Positions 1-3,770 of a stretch of DNA of 6,514 bases are shown here, in pieces; the first letter of the stretch is position 1, and each line of letters opens with the position of its first letter. A program made the position numbers and the translations under genes. The notes beneath the pieces are model-generated. The model did not search any database. It saw only the letters and a list, made by a program, of their open reading frames with translations, and was not told the DNA's origin. Origin of the DNA: Blastocatellia bacterium (GTDB taxonomy: Bacteria; Acidobacteriota; Blastocatellia; Chloracidobacteriales; JADJPF01); assembly GCA_023265235.1 (NCBI GenBank), contig JAHFUF010000303.1, forward strand, positions 1 to 6,514, written 5' to 3'.

Positions 1-2
1 TC

Positions 3-1073
3 AAAGAAGAACAAGATCTAAAACAAAAAGTAGTAGAAAACCCACAACTCCAACAAGCTTATGGTGGTGCTTGGTCAGAAATGGGACAAGCCTATGCTAA
101 TTTTATTGCTATGAGTAAACGAACTACTTACTCTAGCTTATCGTCTTCACAGCTAGCTAGGTTTGCCTTAAGTATCACTCAATATGTTATCGAGACAAAA
201 AAACCAAATGGCGAACGTCTGCCAGCTTATCGCGATTCCAACCTTGAGTCACTTAAATTTCAACTTCTTTCCCCTGCTCCTATTTACACTGATCTAGAGG
301 AAGTTTTGTTAGCAGACCGTTTACAAGAAATATTAGAAGAACTTGGTTATGCAGATCCTTTTGTTAAAGCTACTCTAAATGGTCATACGGCTAAAGAAGC
401 AGCTAGGACACTAATTGCTACTACTAAGTTAAATGACGTGGGTTTCCGTAAGTCCTTACTTGAAGGTGATTTGGCTGGTTTAGAAAAAAGTGGTGACGCT
501 CTAATTGCACTAGCACTTAAAATTGACCCTATTGTACGGGAATTAGACAAATTCTCACGAGAAAACTTTGATCCATTGAGAATCTCGGCAGGTGAAAAAG
601 TAGCCAAAGCTCGTTTTGCTGTCTATGGCCCTAGTATTGCGCCTGATGCTAACTTTACTTTACGCTTTAGCTATGGGCAAGTAAAAGGCTATGAAGTAGG
701 AACAACTTTAGTTCCCTATAAAACTACTTATGCAGGTCTTTATGATCGTGCTACAAGTTTTGACAATAAGTTTCCTTTTGAACTTGCACCTAAATTATTA
801 GCGAATAAATCCGCAGTAGATCAAAGTGTCCCAATGAACTTTGTTTATACAGCAGATACCATTGGAGGCAACTCTGGCAGTCCAGTAATTAACCGTCAAG
901 GTGAAATCGTAGGAGTAAACTTTGATAGTAATGCCCATCGCTTTGTTTCACGCTATGTTTATACAGAAGAGCGTGGTCGAGCAATGGCAGTACATAGTGC
1001 TGGTATGCTAGAAGCCTTACGCAAGGTTTATAATGCAGGTCAATTAGCCGATGAACTAGAAGGTAAGAAATAA
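3..1073 (+). CDS. S46 family dipeptidyl-peptidase (DPP7/DPP11-like), C-terminal half, 5' truncated by window
   Basis: The frame is open from base 3 to the TAA at 1071-1073, giving 356 residues of a family that is usually about 700 long. The ATG at 81 is internal: the codons before it read NPQLQQAYGGAWSE, a segment typical of the helical domain of S46 peptidases, so the true start lies left of the window. The nucleophile motif GGNSGSP is present, with the catalytic Ser codon at 873-875. The His and Asp of the triad would be in the missing half. S46 enzymes are exported (periplasmic) chymotrypsin-fold exopeptidases that release dipeptides from peptide N-termini. Eighteen residues after the nucleophile the sequence reads FDSN; this is the specificity position that is Gly in DPP7 and Arg or Ser in DPP11, so an acidic-P1 preference is possible. 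The tail (EALRKVY..GQLADEL) is family-typical, but VH replaces the commoner VD before it. The gene ends just before a convergent terminator. Confidence 0.93.
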   Translation, partial: KEEQDLKQKVVENPQLQQAYGGAWSEMGQAYANFIAMSKRTTYSSLSSSQLARFALSITQYVIETKKPNGERLPAYRDSNLESLKFQLLSPAPIYTDLEEVLLADRLQEILEELGYADPFVKATLNGHTAKEAARTLIATTKLNDVGFRKSLLEGDLAGLEKSGDALIALALKIDPIVRELDKFSRENFDPLRISAGEKVAKARFAVYGPSIAPDANFTLRFSYGQVKGYEVGTTLVPYKTTYAGLYDRATSFDNKFPFELAPKLLANKSAVDQSVPMNFVYTADTIGGNSGSPVINRQGEIVGVNFDSNAHRFVSRYVYTEERGRAMAVHSAGMLEALRKVYNAGQLADELEGKK

Positions 1074-1079
1074 GCTAAA

Positions 1080-1105
1080 AATGGGCTAGCATAAACTAGC
1101 CCATT
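1080..1105. terminator. Convergent hairpin terminator
   Basis: A perfect 10-bp stem (1080-1089 with 1096-1105, core ATGGGCTAG/CTAGCCCAT) encloses a 6-nt loop between the convergent peptidase and Uma2 genes. It begins 6 nt after the peptidase stop and ends 9 nt before the Uma2 stop. Read on the minus strand the stem runs into TTTTT, so it is a good intrinsic terminator for the Uma2 transcript. On the plus strand it is followed only by TCTACTCT, so termination of the peptidase transcript would be weaker. Confidence 0.8.
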
Positions 1106-1114
1106 CTACTCTCA

Positions 1115-1834
1115 TTACATTTCAACCCCCATAGCTTTTATCTTTTCTAACAGTTCTTTAAGTTGTTTTTCGGCTCTATTGGCTCGTTCGTGTTCTTGTT
1201 CAGCGCGTTTGTGTTCTTCTTCAGCACGTTTGTGTTCTTCTTCAACCTGTAACGAAGCCATTTGCTCTCGTTCAATTAATTCTGCAAATGTTAAAAATAC
1301 TTTATTATCAGGTCTGTAAATAACTAAATCATTGCTAGTAAATTGAAAACGGAAGTCAAGCAATGGGCTAGTCCAATTATGAATAGAAACAATAGGTAAC
1401 AACTCCTCTCCTGCTCTTAACCAACCATTAAGCCGAAAAGTTTTTGGCTCAGGATCAAAAACATAATACTCTTGAACTCCATACTTTTGATAAAAGCTAA
1501 GTTTGCGTTGCATTTCTTTTTCAGTATTTCCTGGAGAAAGAATTTCAAATACTACTTGAGGCGCAATATTGTTTTCTTCCCATTGTTTATACGAAAGGCG
1601 ATGACCTTTAGGACGACCTACAGCAACCATAACATCTGGAGCATAATGTATAGAAGGTTGTCCTTCTACTGGATACCAAAACAGATCTCCTGCTACAAAA
1701 TCTGGTAAATAGCTGTCTAAATTACCTTTAATAGTCACTATCCATTCATATTGTCTAGTATTTTCTGCCATTGGTTTTCCATCCGTGTCTGGGTAGTAGA
1801 TTTCTTGGATTAGGTCATTCTTTAACTTAGACAT
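1115..1834 (-). CDS. Uma2 family (DUF820) PD-(D/E)XK nuclease-fold protein with coiled-coil tail
   Basis: A 239-residue protein. The Uma2/DUF820 core lies at about residues 20-170. APDVMVAVG (65-73) supplies the PD aspartate (D67). VVFEILSPGN (94-103) supplies the Glu (E97). KLSFYQKYGVQEYYVFDPE (111-129) supplies the probable active-site Lys (K111) and the family's Y..YGV.EYY signature. The family has a restriction-endonuclease-like fold, is often massively paralogous in cyanobacteria and other bacteria, and has no firmly assigned cellular role; nuclease activity is inferred from the fold. Residues 185-232 form a charged coiled coil with tandem EEHKRAE-like heptads, probably for oligomerisation. 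The start is well supported by a perfect AGGAGG (1839-1844 on this strand) four bases before the ATG. The kinase gene lies 74 nt upstream on the same strand, so co-transcription is possible, although a candidate promoter sits in that gap. A terminator follows the stop. Confidence 0.9.
   Translation of the reverse strand: MSKLKNDLIQEIYYPDTDGKPMAENTRQYEWIVTIKGNLDSYLPDFVAGDLFWYPVEGQPSIHYAPDVMVAVGRPKGHRLSYKQWEENNIAPQVVFEILSPGNTEKEMQRKLSFYQKYGVQEYYVFDPEPKTFRLNGWLRAGEELLPIVSIHNWTSPLLDFRFQFTSNDLVIYRPDNKVFLTFAELIEREQMASLQVEEEHKRAEEEHKRAEQEHERANRAEKQLKELLEKIKAMGVEM
1180..1242 (-). repeat. Three 21-bp tandem repeats encoding coiled-coil heptads
   Basis: Three consecutive 21-bp units (1180-1200, 1201-1221, 1222-1242) lie inside the Uma2 gene. 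The second and third differ at one base; the first is more diverged. Each unit encodes one seven-residue turn pair of the EEHKRAE type, so copy-number change would keep the frame and simply lengthen or shorten the coiled coil. Confidence 0.85.
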
Positions 1835-1860
1835 ATTGCCTCCTATTTATTAATACGCGT

Positions 1861-1890
1861 AATATAAGCGATTTTAACATAGCCAAGCAA
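1861..1890 (-). promoter_or_regulatory. Candidate sigma-70-like promoter for the Uma2 gene
   Basis: On the minus strand, TTGCTT (1885-1890) and TATATT (1861-1866) are separated by 18 bp. They match the -35 consensus at three of six positions and the -10 consensus at five of six. The element lies in the 74-bp gap between the kinase stop and the Uma2 start, with its -10 box about 26 nt before the ATG. AT-rich DNA gives such matches by chance, so this is only a candidate for independent expression of the Uma2 gene. Confidence 0.3.
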
Positions 1891-1908
1891 ACAAAAAATA
1901 GTAGACCT

Positions 1909-2751
1909 TTATAGAGTAGCCAAATGTTTTTCTAACGCCATTTTCATTTCATCAGCAGAAGAATAACGGTCTTGAGGATCAATGGATACAGCTTTTACTA
2001 AAATCTCGTCTATTGCTCTAGAAATTCTAGGATTAAGCTGATAAGGGCGACGATTAGAAACAAAATTAAAACCAAAGCTAGGATGAAAAGGAGGACATCT
2101 ACCAACTAGTAAATGAATAAGAGTTGCTCCTAGAGAATAAATATCTGTTTCTGGGCTAACTTTCCCATCAAAAAGCTCTGGTGGAGCATATCCAAGTGTA
2201 CCTACAGCAGTAACTCCACTAGCACTTAAAGCAGCAATAAAGCGTGCTGTACCAAAATCCACCAAATAGAGCCTGTCCAAAGCCTCATCATAAAGTATGT
2301 TAGCAGGCTTCATATCACGATAAATAATAGGAGGGTTATAAGAATGAATGTAGCCAAGCACATCACAAAGTTGAATACCCCATTTAACAACTTGCTTTTC
2401 AGCAAAAGGAGTAAGAGAATTTTCTAGTATTTCTAATAAATCCTTTCCTGTTAAATACTCCATAACCAAATAATAAAAACCATCTTCAATAAAATACCCG
2501 TGAAAAGTAGGAATTAAAGGGTGATCAACCTTTGATAACAACTCTGCTTCACGGCGAAAATCACTAATTGCTTTGGTATATTCTTTTAAGTCTCCTTGTT
2601 CTACATTCATTTGTTTTATAGCTCTTAAAACATTCTCTCGTTTGTCTTTAACCAAATAAACTAAACCTATTCCACCGCCACCTATTAAGTTAAGGATCTT
2701 ATAACGCTTAGCTAACATTGTTCCTAAAGGTAATACATTATCAAAAGTCAT
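1909..2751 (-). CDS. Soluble Hanks-type Ser/Thr protein kinase (catalytic domain only)
   Basis: A 280-residue protein that is almost entirely one kinase domain, about residues 17-275. Landmarks in order: glycine loop GGGGIGLVY (24-32); ATP-binding Lys46 in AIKQM; probable helix-C Glu68 in FRREAELL; hinge LVMEYLTG (95-102); catalytic loop IYRDMKPANIL (143-153) with Asp146, Lys148 and Asn151; DFG (165-167); activation-segment end GTLGYAPPE (184-192); and TDIYSLG (202-208) with the structural Asp203. All catalytic residues are present, so it should be active. The usual HRD is YRD here; loss of that His is tolerated in several bacterial kinase groups. There is no membrane segment, sensor or other added domain, so it is probably cytoplasmic and its input is unknown. 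The start has a GGTGGAAG stretch ending four bases before the ATG on this strand. It may share a transcript with the Uma2 gene downstream. Confidence 0.93.
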   Translation of the reverse strand: MTFDNVLPLGTMLAKRYKILNLIGGGGIGLVYLVKDKRENVLRAIKQMNVEQGDLKEYTKAISDFRREAELLSKVDHPLIPTFHGYFIEDGFYYLVMEYLTGKDLLEILENSLTPFAEKQVVKWGIQLCDVLGYIHSYNPPIIYRDMKPANILYDEALDRLYLVDFGTARFIAALSASGVTAVGTLGYAPPELFDGKVSPETDIYSLGATLIHLLVGRCPPFHPSFGFNFVSNRRPYQLNPRISRAIDEILVKAVSIDPQDRYSSADEMKMALEKHLATL

Positions 2752-2923
2752 AAAACTTCCACCTACTTATCTCTAAACTAAGCTTCTGTAGACAAAAAAC
2801 TTAGACTACATAGAACTTATTACTGATAACATTTAGTCTAGAAAGATACCTGATATTGAATAATTTGATAAAGCCTATTTGGCATTATTAGTTAACTTAT
2901 TAATTAATAATTGAGATAAAATA
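2752..2923. other. Divergent intergenic region, left part: presumed promoter zone, nothing firmly identified
   Basis: This AT-rich stretch separates the minus-strand kinase from the palindromic repeat and sigma gene, and must hold the kinase promoter. No RNA gene, small coding frame with a ribosome site, or operator repeat was recognised. TAAAAT at 2917-2922 is a fair -10 match for rightward transcription but lacks a convincing -35 box. If it is used, transcription would begin inside the palindromic repeat and put the whole repeat in the sigma-factor leader. Confidence 0.5.
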
Positions 2924-3038
2924 GTAGGGGCAGACCTATGTGTCTGCCCTCTTTAATCATACAAAGAAGGACATGCTCATAGGTCTGCCCTCTTTAATCA
3001 TACAAAGAAAAAGGGCAGACACATAGGTCTGCCCCTAC
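2924..3038. repeat. Nested palindromic intergenic repeat (27-bp inverted arms, 27-bp internal direct repeat)
   Basis: The outer arms 2924-2950 and 3012-3038 are perfect 27-bp inverted repeats separated by 61 bp. Each arm is itself a hairpin: GGGCAGAC and GTCTGCCC pair over a 6-nt loop (2928-2949 and 3013-3034). Between them a 27-bp segment starting GTCTGCCCTCTTTAATC occurs twice without mismatch (2942-2968 and 2983-3009, offset 41). CATAGGTCTGCCC also occurs twice (2978-2990 and 3022-3034). The pattern fits a palindromic REP/MITE-like unit that has undergone internal tandem duplication. From memory, GTAGGGGC...GCCCCTAC palindromes of this style are scattered in many environmental bacterial genomes. 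No transposase and no convincing target-site duplication are visible. The right arm ends 8 nt before the sigma gene's ribosome site. Confidence 0.9.
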
Positions 3039-3059
3039 ATTCGGATAAGGATTTTTAAT

Positions 3060-3629
3060 ATGCAATCACCAAGCAATGTAACTCAAATGCTACTCAACTG
3101 TAGCAATGGTGATAAAGAAGCTTTACGTAACTTAATGGATGTTGTTTATGATGAACTGCACAAACTAGCTAATTATTATATGAACCTAGAGCGGGAAAAT
3201 CACACGTTACAAGCTACAGCATTAGTTCATGAGGTCTATCTTAGACTAATAGATCAATCTCAGGTAGATTGGAAAAACCGTTCTCATTTCTTTGGTGCAG
3301 CCGCTCAACTAATGCGACGAATTTTAATTGATTATGCTCGTGGTCGTAATAGAGTTAAACGCGGTGGGAGTGAAAAAAAAGTGCCATTAGAAACAGTTAT
3401 TGGACTCTCAGAAGCACCTCCTGATATAGATCTTCTTGCCTTAGATGATGCATTAACTCGCTTAGCAACTCTAGACCCACTCCAAAGCCAACTTGTAGAA
3501 CTACGTTTTTTTGGCGGTCTTTCCATAGAAGAAACTGCTGAAGTACTAGGAATTTCAACAGCAACAGCCAATCGAGAATGGAGTATGGCTAAGGCTAGGC
3601 TCTACCGTGACTTAAAAGGAACAAAATAA
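3060..3629 (+). CDS. ECF RNA polymerase sigma factor of the Ser/Thr-kinase-associated type (TIGR02999/ECF43-like)
   Basis: A 189-residue two-domain ECF sigma factor. Region 2 spans about residues 15-95 and includes TALVHEVYLRLI (53-64) and a family-typical segment from W71 to R94 (WKNRSHFFGAAAQLMRRILI at its start), covering the -10 recognition helix. Region 4 spans about 130-186, with the helix-turn-helix around LSIEETAEVLGISTATANRE (154-173) for -35 recognition. It directs core polymerase to a dedicated promoter set. The HTLQATALVHE segment and the HFFGAA..MRRIL segment mark the group common in Acidobacteria and Planctomycetes, which typically lacks a linked anti-sigma factor and neighbours Ser/Thr kinases. 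That context holds here: no anti-sigma gene is visible and a kinase follows after 141 nt. Thr53-Ala54 replaces the acidic pair that most ECF sigmas have at this position. The start is supported by AAGGA (3047-3051) 8 nt before the ATG. The upstream palindromic repeat may lie in the leader. Confidence 0.93.
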   Translation: MQSPSNVTQMLLNCSNGDKEALRNLMDVVYDELHKLANYYMNLERENHTLQATALVHEVYLRLIDQSQVDWKNRSHFFGAAAQLMRRILIDYARGRNRVKRGGSEKKVPLETVIGLSEAPPDIDLLALDDALTRLATLDPLQSQLVELRFFGGLSIEETAEVLGISTATANREWSMAKARLYRDLKGTK

Positions 3630-3770
3630 TAAAACATCCTGTAGCTATGGGGGTTCTTTCCTCTATTTATTTTCCAAATATTTTTATTTTTCTGAGAGAA
3701 AAGTTTTTCTTTTGTCGCCATGTACTTAAAAGTAAAGTCTTGCAGTTTTTTAACACAAAGGACGCTAGTT
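3630..3770 (+). other. Sigma-kinase intergenic spacer
   Basis: This 141-bp AT-rich spacer contains a pyrimidine-rich tract at about 3655-3692 and no GC-rich hairpin, so transcription from the sigma gene could read into the kinase gene. AAAGGA at 3757-3762 is the kinase ribosome site. No strong promoter pair was recognised, but a separate kinase promoter cannot be excluded given the length. Confidence 0.5.

Noticed and set aside
383..607. Open frame on the minus strand within the peptidase gene
   Set aside because: It lies antisense to a well-supported S46 coding region, has no recognisable domain, and its composition mirrors the real gene.
1472..1708. Plus-strand open frame opposite the Uma2 gene
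   Set aside because: It is antisense to the conserved nuclease core and its translation is low-complexity aromatic and basic sequence without a ribosome site.
2924..3038. CRISPR array or complete insertion sequence
   Set aside because: The repeats are nested inverted and direct copies without regular spacers. There is no cas gene, no transposase frame and no clear target-site duplication.
3012..3038. Right-arm hairpin as an intrinsic terminator
   Set aside because: It is not followed by a T-run (CATTCGGATAAGG follows), and it lies immediately before a gene start on the same strand.
3332..3571. Minus-strand open frame opposite the sigma factor
   Set aside because: It is antisense to sigma regions 2.4-4, and its Ser/Arg-rich translation is an out-of-frame shadow.
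3643..3655. 13-bp sequence AGCTATGGGGGTT that is the reverse complement of bases 1124-1136
   Set aside because: A single 13-bp match in 6.5 kb is near chance expectation, and one copy is the coding end of the Uma2 gene. Neither flank extends the match.
3720..3770. Earlier in-frame ATG at 3720 as start of the large kinase
   Set aside because: It has no ribosome site, and the extra 17 residues do not fit the conserved N-terminal module. ATG 3771 has AAAGGA at ideal spacing.
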